DNA of 12,878 nt from Bacteroidota bacterium. Lineage in GTDB: Bacteria; Bacteroidota; Bacteroidia; Flavobacteriales; Weeksellaceae. The translations under genes and the position numbers were made by a program. The DNA is taken from assembly GCA_023419095.1 (NCBI GenBank), contig JAEZYN010000136.1:1-12878 (forward strand). The letters are read 5' to 3'. This document shows, one piece after another, positions 1 through 6,278 of this stretch (position 1 is the stretch's first letter; each line of letters begins with the position of its first letter). Under the pieces are notes generated by a model. It worked only from the letters and a program-made list of their open reading frames with translations, was not told the DNA's origin and did no database searches.

Positions 1-733
1 CTCCGGTATGTACCCCCACAGGATCTATATTCTCCATGTTGCAGACTACGATAGCATTATCGTTTTTGTCGCGCATCACCTCGTACTCGATTTCCTTGAA
101 ACCGGCGATGGATTTCTCGATCAGACACTGCGTTACCGGCGAATATTTGAGACCAAAGCCTGCGATTTCCTTCAGTTCCTCGTCGTTGTGCGCAATTCCG
201 CCGCCTGTTCCACCCATGGTAAATGCAGGACGAACAATCACCGGATAACCGATGTTATGTGCAAACTCAAGAGCACCCTGAACTGTATTTACAATGTCGG
301 AATCCGGCACTGGCTCATCCAGTTCGCGCATTAGCTCACGAAAAAGGTCGCGGTCTTCGGCCTGGTTTATCGCAGAAAGTTTCGTTCCGAGAACCTCCAC
401 TTTGCATTCTTCCAGAATCCCGGATTTCTCCAGTTCTACTGCCATGTTCAGACCGGTTTGGCCGCCCAGTGTCGGCAGAAGCGCATCCGGCCTTTCCTTT
501 CGGATGATATGGCTCACAAACTGGAGCGAAATGGGTTCGATATACACCTTATCGGCAATCTCAACATCCGTCATGATCGTCGCGGGGTTGGAGTTGATCA
601 GAATCACCTTATAGCCCTCTTCCCGCAAAGACAGGCAAGCCTGTGTGCCCGCATAATCGAATTCAGCCGCCTGCCCGATGATGATTGGCCCGGAGCCGAT
701 GACGAGGATGGTTTTTATGTCGTTTCTTTTCAT
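1..733 (-). CDS. carB: Carbamoyl-phosphate synthase large subunit, N-terminal part (cut by window edge)
   Basis: The large subunit makes carbamoyl phosphate from bicarbonate, ammonia (supplied by CarA) and two ATP, for pyrimidine and arginine synthesis in the cytoplasm. About 244 residues are visible from the ATG at 733, which begins MKRNDIKTILVIGSGPIIIG. The glycine-rich GSGPIIIGQAAEFDYAG segment, LINSNPATIMTD, LPTLGGQTGLN and RPAFTMGGTGGG are hallmark stretches of the first ATP-grasp half. The visible part ends near ENIDPVGVHTG. The full protein is normally about 1,070 residues, so roughly three quarters lies beyond the window. It is the last visible gene of the pyrB-carA-(four-helix-bundle)-carB cluster and starts 34 nt after the inserted gene's stop. 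Its upstream leader is a heptad-repeat array, not an ordinary spacer. The assignment is certain at family level. Confidence 0.97.
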   Translation of the reverse strand, partial: MKRNDIKTILVIGSGPIIIGQAAEFDYAGTQACLSLREEGYKVILINSNPATIMTDVEIADKVYIEPISLQFVSHIIRKERPDALLPTLGGQTGLNMAVELEKSGILEECKVEVLGTKLSAINQAEDRDLFRELMRELDEPVPDSDIVNTVQGALEFAHNIGYPVIVRPAFTMGGTGGGIAHNDEELKEIAGFGLKYSPVTQCLIEKSIAGFKEIEYEVMRDKNDNAIVVCNMENIDPVGVHTG

Positions 734-743
734 TTTTATAGTA

Positions 744-771
744 GATTCAAGAATCAGGAACCGAGATTCAA
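744..771. repeat. Heptad repeat array, carB-side arm of the four-helix-bundle element
   Basis: Four degenerate 7-bp units lie in tandem: GATTCAA, GAATCAG, GAACCGA, GATTCAA. The array is the inverted partner of the array at 1130-1157: counting 30 nt on each side, I match 21 positions of one arm to the reverse complement of the other. The stop codon of the enclosed gene lies inside this array (768-770), and the carB start is only about 10 nt away. In the polycistronic minus-strand RNA the two arms could pair across the whole inserted gene. Confidence 0.75.
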
Positions 772-1127
772 GATTTTTTTACAAGGTTGTTTTTAAAGGA
801 ATAAATCATTTTTTGAATTTCAGACACATCGGCAATCAAGTCATTAGCAGAAACATCGTCCAAAAGTTCAAGTTCTTTAGATAAAATTAACTGTGTCTGA
901 AGCTCAAACGCAGATCCCAGTGCGATTGCGAGGAAATGATTGAATTCTTTTTCGCTGTTCCGGCCAGAACCTTCAGCAATATTTGACGGAATCGAAACTG
1001 CGGATCTTTTCATCTGAGAAATCAAACCAAATCTTTCATCAGATGATATTTTATGAGAAATAAGATAAATTTTCTTTGCAAGAAGAATTGATTTCTGCCA
1101 GAAAATTAGTTTTTCAAAATTATGCAT
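768..1127 (-). CDS. Four-helix-bundle protein of the S23 / 23S rRNA-intervening-sequence family
   Basis: This 119-residue protein matches the S23/IVP four-helix-bundle family (usually about 115-130 residues) first seen encoded in intervening sequences of spirochaete 23S rRNA. The signature is SQMKRSAVSIPSNIAEGSGR (about residues 38-57), followed by EFNHFLAIALGSAFELQTQL. Four predicted amphipathic helices account for the whole chain, with no signal peptide or membrane segment. The molecular function of stand-alone members is not established; a related fold (Avd) is an accessory protein in diversity-generating retroelements, but no reverse transcriptase is visible here. The ATG overlaps the end of carA by 8 nt and the stop lies inside a heptad repeat. 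The gene is thus wedged between carA and carB with inverted repeats on both sides, and looks like an insert into the pyr operon. Family call is firm; role is unknown. Confidence 0.93.
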   Translation of the reverse strand: MHNFEKLIFWQKSILLAKKIYLISHKISSDERFGLISQMKRSAVSIPSNIAEGSGRNSEKEFNHFLAIALGSAFELQTQLILSKELELLDDVSANDLIADVSEIQKMIYSFKNNLVKKS

Positions 1128-2226
1128 GGTCTTGGCTCCCGATTCTTGGCTCTTGCTTCTTAAACCCTTCCATTAAACTAATAAACTCATCAAACAGATA
1201 ATTCGCGTCCTCGGGGCCCGGGCTGGCTTCCGGGTGATACTGAACGGAGAAGCACGGGTGGATTTTATGTTTGAGTCCTTCGTTGGTTCTGTCGTTCAGA
1301 GCGATGTGGGTTTCTTCCAGATCGGTGTTTTTGAGGGATTCTTGGTCTACTGCGTAACCGTGATTCTGGGAAGTGATGGCAACTTTATTGGTCTTTAAGT
1401 CCAACACAGGATGGTTTCCGCCGCGGTGACCGAATTTAAGTTTGAATGTTTTTGCGCCGCACGCCAAACCGATCAGCTGGTGTCCAAGGCAGATTCCGAA
1501 AATCGGCACTTTACCGAGCAGACCGTTGATGAGTTCTGACGCACCTTTCACATCTTCGGGATCACCGGGACCGTTGGAAAGCATGACACCATCAGGATTT
1601 ATCAATAAAATTTCTTCGGCAGTGATATTTTGCGACACTACGGTTACGTCGCAGTCGCGTTGGGTAAGTTCGCGCAGGATGCCGAGTTTAGAACCGAAAT
1701 CGACTAAAACAACTTTTAATCCGCGTCCCGGACTGGCGTACGCAGTTTTTGTAGAGACACTTTCAACCTGATTGGTTGGAAAATCAGTAGTTCTTAAAGA
1801 TTCGATTACTTCGCTTTCATTTGCATCTGCAGGAACAATTTTACCTTTTACAACGCCTTTGCTGCGTAAAACACGGGTCAATCTTCTTGTATCAACTCCT
1901 GAAATACCAGACAGTTTTTTCTTCTGGAAGAATTCATCAAGTGTCAGTTGGTTCCTGAAGTTGGACGGATAATCGCACAGTTCCTTTACGATCAGTCCTT
2001 TGATTGCGGGCTCGATACTTTCATAATCATCGCGGTTGATACCGTAATTTCCGATAAGCGGATACGTCATGCAGACGATCTGTCCGCAGTAGGACGGATC
2101 AGAAATAAGCTCCTGGTAACCCGTCATTCCGGTATTGAAGACCACTTCCCCGCCGGTTTCAAGGTGAGCGCCGAAACCTTCACCATGGAAAACGTCACCG
2201 GTTTCTAATATTAATTTCTTTTTCAT
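1120..2226 (-). CDS. carA: Carbamoyl-phosphate synthase small (glutaminase) subunit
   Basis: CarA hydrolyses glutamine and channels ammonia to CarB. From the ATG at 2226 it has 368 residues and begins MKKKLILETGDVFHGEG. The N-terminal CPSase domain includes NTGMTGYQEL and SGVDTRRLTR. The class-I glutaminase domain has the nucleophile Cys246 in GICLGHQ and the His331/Glu333 pair in HPEASPGP. The same frame is open upstream to 2472, but that extension runs through repeat DNA and into pyrB, so MKKKLILE is chosen from family alignment. The C-terminus is odd: after the family-like FDEFISLMEGF the last residues (KKQEPRIGSQDHA) are encoded by the heptad repeat. The final codons also overlap the start of the four-helix-bundle gene by 8 nt. 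The original stop was therefore probably lost when the element arrived. Confidence 0.97.
   Translation of the reverse strand: MKKKLILETGDVFHGEGFGAHLETGGEVVFNTGMTGYQELISDPSYCGQIVCMTYPLIGNYGINRDDYESIEPAIKGLIVKELCDYPSNFRNQLTLDEFFQKKKLSGISGVDTRRLTRVLRSKGVVKGKIVPADANESEVIESLRTTDFPTNQVESVSTKTAYASPGRGLKVVLVDFGSKLGILRELTQRDCDVTVVSQNITAEEILLINPDGVMLSNGPGDPEDVKGASELINGLLGKVPIFGICLGHQLIGLACGAKTFKLKFGHRGGNHPVLDLKTNKVAITSQNHGYAVDQESLKNTDLEETHIALNDRTNEGLKHKIHPCFSVQYHPEASPGPEDANYLFDEFISLMEGFKKQEPRIGSQDHA
1130..1157. repeat. Heptad repeat array, carA-side arm of the four-helix-bundle element
   Basis: Tandem units TCTTGGC, TCCCGAT, TCTTGGC, TCTTGCT, with a further decayed unit to about 1164. This is the opposite orientation of the array at 744-771. 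The array lies within the carA reading frame and encodes its last residues, and it ends 2 nt before the start codon of the four-helix-bundle gene. Confidence 0.75.
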
Positions 2227-2243
2227 TCTTATTTTAGATTTTA

Positions 2244-2374
2244 GAATCAAGAACCAAGAATCAAGATGCAAGACTCCGCTTTGGAGATTATACACGATCA
2301 TGTGTTCTCGATTCTTCGTTTTAGCTCTCGGCTCCTGACTCTTGCCTCTTGACTCTTGACTCTTGGCTCTTAGC
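2244..2374. repeat. Inverted heptad-repeat element without a gene, between pyrB and carA
   Basis: The left arm has four tandem units from 2244 to 2271 (GAATCAA, GAACCAA, GAATCAA, GATGCAA). The right arm has seven units from 2326 to 2374 (TCTCGGC, TCCTGAC, TCTTGCC, TCTTGAC, TCTTGAC, TCTTGGC, TCTTAGC). The arms are inverted relative to each other. The 54-nt centre holds two small potential hairpins, CTCC-GCTTT-GGAG and ACAC-GATCAT-GTGT. The repeat type and orientation are the same as around the four-helix-bundle gene 1.1 kb away. The last unit of the right arm overlaps the pyrB stop codon, and the left arm ends about 18 nt from the carA start. It could be a gene-less form of the same element. 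Confidence 0.75.
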
Positions 2375-3260
2375 CAAACTGAAAACCTTCCGCTTCCAGC
2401 GCATCTTTTAAAATTGCCATCCGCGCGAAAACACCGTTCTGCATTTGTTTGAAAATCCGTGATCGACTGCATTCCACAAGGCTATTGGCTATTTCAACAC
2501 CACGGTTGATCGGTGCGGGATGCATGATGATGGCCTTTTCTTTCATCATTTTCTCACGCTCAACCGTCAGACCGAATTTGCGGTGATAGCTTTCGAGCGA
2601 AATCTTCATCTTTTCGCCGTGTCTTTCATGCTGAATTCTCAGAAGCATCAAAACATCCACTTCTTTCACCAGATCATCGATGGACAGATAGGTTCCGTTG
2701 ATGATCGTACCTTCGTCAAACCATTTTTCCGGACCTGAAAAATATACCTTCGCGCCCATTTTGCGAAGCGCTACGGCGTTAGAGTTCGCTACTCTGCTGT
2801 GCTTCACGTCACCTACAATTCCGATTTTCAAACCTTTAAACTGACCGAATTCCTGACGTATCGTCATCAGGTCAAGCAGATTCTGCGAAGGATGGTTTCC
2901 GGTACCGTCGCCACCATTGATGACAGGCAAATCAATGGATTTCAGTTCTTCGTAAAATTTGTCTTTCGAATGCCTCACCACGGCCAGGTCAATGCCTAAA
3001 CTTTTTAAAGTCTTCACCGTATCATACAACGATTCTCCTTTGTTGAGGGAACTGGTAGTGATATCAAACGGTACTACCTGAAGACCCAGTTTGCGCTGGG
3101 CAATATCAAAACTGGTTTTTGTGCGCGTGCTGTCTTCGAAGAAAAGATTGGTAACAAATACATCCTGCGTAGCACGCTGGATCTTTCCGTTCGCGAATTC
3201 GTCAGCTGAATCGAGCAATGAATTGATTTTTTCAATGGAGAAGTCGGTGATTCTTAACAT
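2370..3260 (-). CDS. pyrB: Aspartate carbamoyltransferase, catalytic subunit
   Basis: PyrB condenses carbamoyl phosphate with aspartate to N-carbamoylaspartate, the committed step of pyrimidine synthesis. Its 296 residues are close to the usual 305-310. The carbamoyl-phosphate loop FFEDSTRTKTSF (about 40-51) carries the STRT motif at 44-47. SLNKGES (71-77) supplies the mobile-loop lysine, Lys74. NHPSQNLLD (122-130), SRVA (Arg156), LLRIQ (Arg208) and MHPAPINRG (246-254) are further active-site segments. No pyrI regulatory gene is adjacent. It is the first structural gene after a leader containing a short ORF and a terminator, so expression is probably set by attenuation. Its stop codon falls within a heptad repeat that separates it from carA, which probably shares its transcript. 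Confidence 0.97.
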   Translation of the reverse strand: MLRITDFSIEKINSLLDSADEFANGKIQRATQDVFVTNLFFEDSTRTKTSFDIAQRKLGLQVVPFDITTSSLNKGESLYDTVKTLKSLGIDLAVVRHSKDKFYEELKSIDLPVINGGDGTGNHPSQNLLDLMTIRQEFGQFKGLKIGIVGDVKHSRVANSNAVALRKMGAKVYFSGPEKWFDEGTIINGTYLSIDDLVKEVDVLMLLRIQHERHGEKMKISLESYHRKFGLTVEREKMMKEKAIIMHPAPINRGVEIANSLVECSRSRIFKQMQNGVFARMAILKDALEAEGFQFG

Positions 3261-3280
3261 AGTTTTTAGATTTTAAGTCA

Positions 3281-3311
3281 AAAAAAAACGAAGCCAAAAA
3301 AGCTTCGTTTT
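3281..3311 (-). terminator. Intrinsic terminator in the pyrB leader (putative attenuator)
   Basis: Read on the minus strand this is a 10-bp perfect stem (AAAACGAAGC / GCTTCGTTTT) with a 7-nt loop, followed by eight T residues (complement of 3288-3281). It lies about 20 nt before the pyrB ATG and downstream of the promoter candidate, so it would stop transcripts before pyrB unless prevented. On the plus strand it is followed by only four T residues, and no plus-strand gene ends here. Its position in a divergent intergenic region fits an attenuator better than an ordinary terminator. Confidence 0.85.
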
Positions 3312-3378
3312 AAATAAATATTGTTTTGCCGGCATCGCTGCCTTTGTGTAGATCGTCTAATGGAAATGTACCTTTCAT
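3310..3378 (-). CDS. Putative 22-codon leader peptide of the pyr operon
   Basis: The minus strand carries ATG at 3378, an open frame of 22 codons beginning MKGTFPLDDLHKG, and TAA at 3310-3312. The stop sits on the outer base pairs of the terminator stem, so a ribosome reaching it would cover the 5' half of the stem and block the hairpin. The last codons (AAA ACA ATA TTT ATT) are U-rich in the RNA, offering a place where polymerase could pause at low UTP. This matches the layout of E. coli pyrBI. The candidate -7 element lies only 6 nt upstream of the ATG, so translation would be leaderless or nearly so if that promoter is used. What is seen is the ORF and its register with the terminator; its translation and regulatory role are inferred. 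Confidence 0.55.
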   Translation of the reverse strand: MKGTFPLDDLHKGSDAGKTIFI

Positions 3379-3384
3379 TAGGCG

Positions 3385-3392
3385 CAAATGTA
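3385..3392 (-). promoter_or_regulatory. Candidate pyr operon promoter, -7 element TACATTTG
   Basis: Read on the minus strand, TACATTTG is an exact match to the Bacteroidota -7 consensus TAnnTTTG. A weak -33 candidate (TTTC) lies about 20 nt upstream. Transcription would begin within a few bases of the leader ORF start. The region between this site and acs is A/T-rich, and I see no clear TAnnTTTG promoter for acs there. Confidence 0.6.
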
Positions 3393-3501
3393 CGAAATAT
3401 TTTATTTCCTGCGAAACGGTGGAACCAATTTCTGCTAAAAATGGTTACAGTGTCATTCTGTATCCTTTTTATTTTTAAATTTAAGATAAAATTAATGTCT
3501 A

Positions 3502-5409
3502 ATGAAAAACTATTATATAGACAGTCTGCCCGACTATTTCAAACAGTATAAAAAATCAATTAAAAACCCCAAAAGGTTTTGGGACAAAATTGCTGATGAA
3601 AACTTTGTTTGGTACCAGCGCTGGAGCAAAGTGGTGGAATATGACATGCAGGAGGCGAAAATCAAATGGTTTAAAAACGCCAAACTGAACATCACCAAAA
3701 ACTGCCTGGACCGCCATCTGGCCCTTCGTGGGGATAAAACCGCCATCATCTGGGAACCCAACGATCCGGGCGAGGAGGCGCAGCATATCACTTACGCCGA
3801 TCTGCACGAACGCGTCTGCAAAATGGCGAACGTGCTGCGTGACCTTGGCGTGAAAAAAGGAGACCGCGTATGCATCTACCTTCCCATGATTCCCGAGCTT
3901 GCGGTGACCATGCTGGCGTGCGCGCGGCTGGGAGCCGTACATTCCGTGATATTTGCGGGTTTTTCCGCTGCGGCAGTGACCTCACGGGTTAATGATTGTG
4001 AAGCAAAATGGATCGTATGCTCAGACGGAAGTTACCGCGGGAACAAAGCCATCGACCTAAAAGGCATTATCGATGAGGCGGTGGAAAACTGCCCAAGCGT
4101 AGAAAAAATTCTGGTGGTGAAACGCACCGGCGGCGAGGTGACCATGAAGGAAGGCCGCGATTTCTGGCTGGAACCGCTGTATGAGAAAGCGCCTTCAGAT
4201 TTTATTTCGGTAATTATGGATGCCGAGGATCCGCTCTTTATCCTTTACACGTCCGGATCTACAGGCAAGCCGAAAGGTATGCTTCACACCACTGCCGGGT
4301 ACATGGTCTACACGGCATACACCTTTAAAAACGTTTTTAATTATCAGGAAAACGATATTTACTGGTGTACGGCTGATATTGGCTGGATCACCGGCCACTC
4401 ATACATCCTCTACGGACCGCTCGCAAACGGTGCTACCACAGTGATTTTTGAAGGTGTACCGACTTATCCTGAACCTGACCGTTTCTGGGAAGTGATTGAA
4501 AAACATAAGATTACACAGTTTTACACGGCGCCCACTGCCATCCGTTCACTCGCGAAAGAATCCTATGAATGGGTTGAGAACCGTGATCTGTCGAGTTTAC
4601 GTGTCATCGGTTCTGTAGGCGAACCAATTAACGATGAAGCCTGGCACTGGTACAACGATCATGTGGGCAAGAAAAAATGTCCGATCGTCGATACCTGGTG
4701 GCAAACAGAAACCGGCGGCATCATGATTTCACCGATACCGTTTGTAACTCCCACCAAACCCACGTATGCTACACTTCCCCTTCCCGGAATTCAGCCGGTT
4801 TTAATGGACGACAAGCGGAACGAGATTACGGGAAATCAGGTTGACGGCAACCTCTGCATCCGTTTTCCCTGGCCCGGAATTGCGCGCACCATCTGGGGCG
4901 ATCACCAGCGGTACAAAGACACCTACTTTACGGCTTTCCCGGGCAAATATTTCACCGGCGACGGCGCACTTCGTGACGAAGTTGGCTATTATAGGATTAC
5001 GGGACGGGTAGATGATGTGATTATCGTTTCGGGTCACAATTTGGGTACAGCGCCGATAGAAGACAGTGTAAACCAACATCCGGCCGTAGCAGAATCAGCG
5101 ATTGTGGGTTATCCGCATGATATCAAGGGAAGTGCACTTTACGGTTATGTAATTTTAAAAGATACAGGTGAAAGCCGCGACCGCGATAATCTCAGAAAGG
5201 AAATAAACCAGGTGATCAGCGATACCGTAGGTCCTATTGCCAAGCTCGATAAGATTCAGTTTGTTTCTGCGCTGCCGAAAACGCGTTCCGGGAAAATTAT
5301 GCGTAGAATCTTAAGAAAGATTGCGGAAGGTGATTTCAGCAATTTTGGCGATACTTCTACCCTGCTGAATCCGGAAATTGTGGATGAGATCAAGAATGAA
5401 AGGGTTTAA
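3502..5409 (+). CDS. acs: Acetyl-CoA synthetase, AMP-forming
   Basis: Acs activates acetate to acetyl-AMP and then acetyl-CoA, letting cells use or scavenge acetate. The 635 residues are close to the family's usual 640-655. Landmarks in order are an N-terminal acetyl-CoA-synthetase segment (about 10-60); the P-loop-like A3 motif YTSGSTGKPKGMLHT (249-263); DTWWQTETGG (397-406), with the double Trp that narrows the pocket for acetate; YFTGDGALRDEVGYYRITGR (483-502); the hinge and CoA-site segment VDDVIIVSGHNLGTAPIED; and the C-terminal PKTRSGKIMRR with catalytic Lys598. That lysine is the one regulated by acetylation in well-studied Acs enzymes. The gene diverges from the pyr operon and is monocistronic or read with the following gene. 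The only reasonable start is the ATG at 3502. No frameshift is seen. Confidence 0.97.
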   Translation: MKNYYIDSLPDYFKQYKKSIKNPKRFWDKIADENFVWYQRWSKVVEYDMQEAKIKWFKNAKLNITKNCLDRHLALRGDKTAIIWEPNDPGEEAQHITYADLHERVCKMANVLRDLGVKKGDRVCIYLPMIPELAVTMLACARLGAVHSVIFAGFSAAAVTSRVNDCEAKWIVCSDGSYRGNKAIDLKGIIDEAVENCPSVEKILVVKRTGGEVTMKEGRDFWLEPLYEKAPSDFISVIMDAEDPLFILYTSGSTGKPKGMLHTTAGYMVYTAYTFKNVFNYQENDIYWCTADIGWITGHSYILYGPLANGATTVIFEGVPTYPEPDRFWEVIEKHKITQFYTAPTAIRSLAKESYEWVENRDLSSLRVIGSVGEPINDEAWHWYNDHVGKKKCPIVDTWWQTETGGIMISPIPFVTPTKPTYATLPLPGIQPVLMDDKRNEITGNQVDGNLCIRFPWPGIARTIWGDHQRYKDTYFTAFPGKYFTGDGALRDEVGYYRITGRVDDVIIVSGHNLGTAPIEDSVNQHPAVAESAIVGYPHDIKGSALYGYVILKDTGESRDRDNLRKEINQVISDTVGPIAKLDKIQFVSALPKTRSGKIMRRILRKIAEGDFSNFGDTSTLLNPEIVDEIKNERV

Positions 5410-5435
5410 TTCGGGCACATTCGGGAGAAAATCAC

Positions 5436-5466
5436 TTTCGGCTTGACGCTTAATATCTTATCTTTG
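5436..5466 (+). promoter_or_regulatory. Promoter of the transaldolase gene
   Basis: TATCTTTG at 5459-5466 is an exact TAnnTTTG -7 element. A weak -33 candidate, TTTC at 5436-5439, lies 19 nt upstream. The start codon follows 17 nt after the -7 box, giving a very short leader. The presence of its own promoter suggests that the transaldolase gene is not only read from acs. Confidence 0.65.
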
Positions 5467-5483
5467 CCCAAACAATTTTTAAT

Positions 5484-6137
5484 ATGAAGTTTTTCATCGA
5501 CACGGCCAATCTGGATCAGATCAGAGAAGCACAGGACCTCGGAATTTTAGACGGCGTAACCACCAATCCATCACTGATGGCCAAAGAAGGCATCAGCGGC
5601 AAGGAAGCAATCCTTACCCATTATAAAACCATCTGTGAGATTGCAGACGGCGACATTTCAGCAGAAGTTCTTAGTACAACCTACGAAGAAATGATTGCGG
5701 AGGGTGATGAACTGGCCGCCATTCACCCAAACATCGTGGTAAAGATCCCGATGATCAAAGACGGCATTAAAGCGCTTAAATATTTTTCAGACAAAGGCAT
5801 CAAGACCAACTGTACCCTGATATTCTCTGCCGGACAGGCTTTGCTTGCCGCTAAAGCAGGTGCAACCTACGTTTCACCTTTCCTTGGAAGACTTGATGAT
5901 ATCTCGGTTGACGGCCTGAATCTGATTGAGGAAATCCGGATAATTTTTGATAACTATATGTTCGATACTGAAATCCTCGCCGCCTCTATCCGTTCGCCAA
6001 TGCACATCATCAACTGTGCAAAAATTGGTGCAGATGTAGTGACTTCACCGCTTGGATCTATTTTAAATTTACTCAAACACCCTTTGACAGACTCCGGTCT
6101 GGCGCAGTTTGTAGCTGACGCGAAGAAAATGGGTTAA
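5484..6137 (+). CDS. tal: Small (TalC/YwjH-type) transaldolase
   Basis: This 217-residue protein is of the compact transaldolase / fructose-6-phosphate aldolase family, a TIM-barrel class I aldolase of the non-oxidative pentose phosphate pathway. GVTTNPSLMAKEG (24-36) is the N-terminal signature. Lys87 in VVKIPM is the Schiff-base lysine. TNCTLIFSAGQALLAAKAGATYVSPFLGRLDDI (108-140) is the C-terminal signature. Two residues separate transaldolase from aldolase activity in this family. Where E. coli FSA has Gln59 and Tyr131, this protein has Glu61 and Phe133, as in transaldolases such as B. subtilis YwjH. Transaldolase activity is therefore more likely than fructose-6-phosphate aldolase. It has its own promoter and is followed by a terminator. 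Confidence 0.93.
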   Translation: MKFFIDTANLDQIREAQDLGILDGVTTNPSLMAKEGISGKEAILTHYKTICEIADGDISAEVLSTTYEEMIAEGDELAAIHPNIVVKIPMIKDGIKALKYFSDKGIKTNCTLIFSAGQALLAAKAGATYVSPFLGRLDDISVDGLNLIEEIRIIFDNYMFDTEILAASIRSPMHIINCAKIGADVVTSPLGSILNLLKHPLTDSGLAQFVADAKKMG

Positions 6138-6169
6138 CGATATTTTTACTTATATGAGACCGTTTGCTG

Positions 6170-6189
6170 ACCGCATGCGGTTTTTTTTT
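6170..6189 (+). terminator. Probable intrinsic terminator after tal
   Basis: The palindrome ACCGCATGCGGT (6170-6181) runs directly into a tract of nine T residues (6181-6189). The stem is short (4 bp around a CATG loop), but the T tract and the position 33 nt after the tal stop support termination on the plus strand. Confidence 0.55.
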
Positions 6190-6221
6190 GCTTTAATGCT
6201 ACACAATTTTAAGCAATCATA

Positions 6222-6251
6222 TTGTACGCAATATAATTTTGCGTATCTTTG
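6222..6251 (+). promoter_or_regulatory. Promoter with embedded inverted repeat, likely OhrR operator
   Basis: TTG (6222-6224) and TATCTTTG (6244-6251) form a promoter with a 19-nt spacer. The spacer and the first bases of the -7 box are occupied by a perfect inverted repeat, TACGCAA (6225-6231), seven bases, TTGCGTA (6239-6245). A repressor bound there would block polymerase. The downstream operon encodes an OhrR-type MarR regulator, which in other bacteria binds an inverted repeat over the ohr promoter, so autoregulation by OhrR is the natural reading. The binding itself is inferred. Confidence 0.65.
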
Positions 6252-6278
6252 ACGCCAGAAAATTTAAACAAAAGCAAT

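Noticed and set aside
768..1127. Avd-type accessory protein of a diversity-generating retroelement
   Set aside because: The fold family is shared, but no reverse transcriptase, template repeat or variable repeat is present in the window.
2244..2374. CRISPR-like short repeats
   Set aside because: The 7-bp units are in tandem without spacers, are degenerate and form inverted arms; no cas genes are nearby.
2227..2472. N-terminal extension of the carA frame, giving a 450-residue product
   Set aside because: The extension is translated repeat DNA and overlaps the 3' end of pyrB. The family N-terminus begins at MKKKLILETGDVFHGEG (start at 2226).
6249..6278. TTG start for the nitroreductase
   Set aside because: The TTG lies in the -7 promoter box; the ATG at 6279 matches the family N-terminus.
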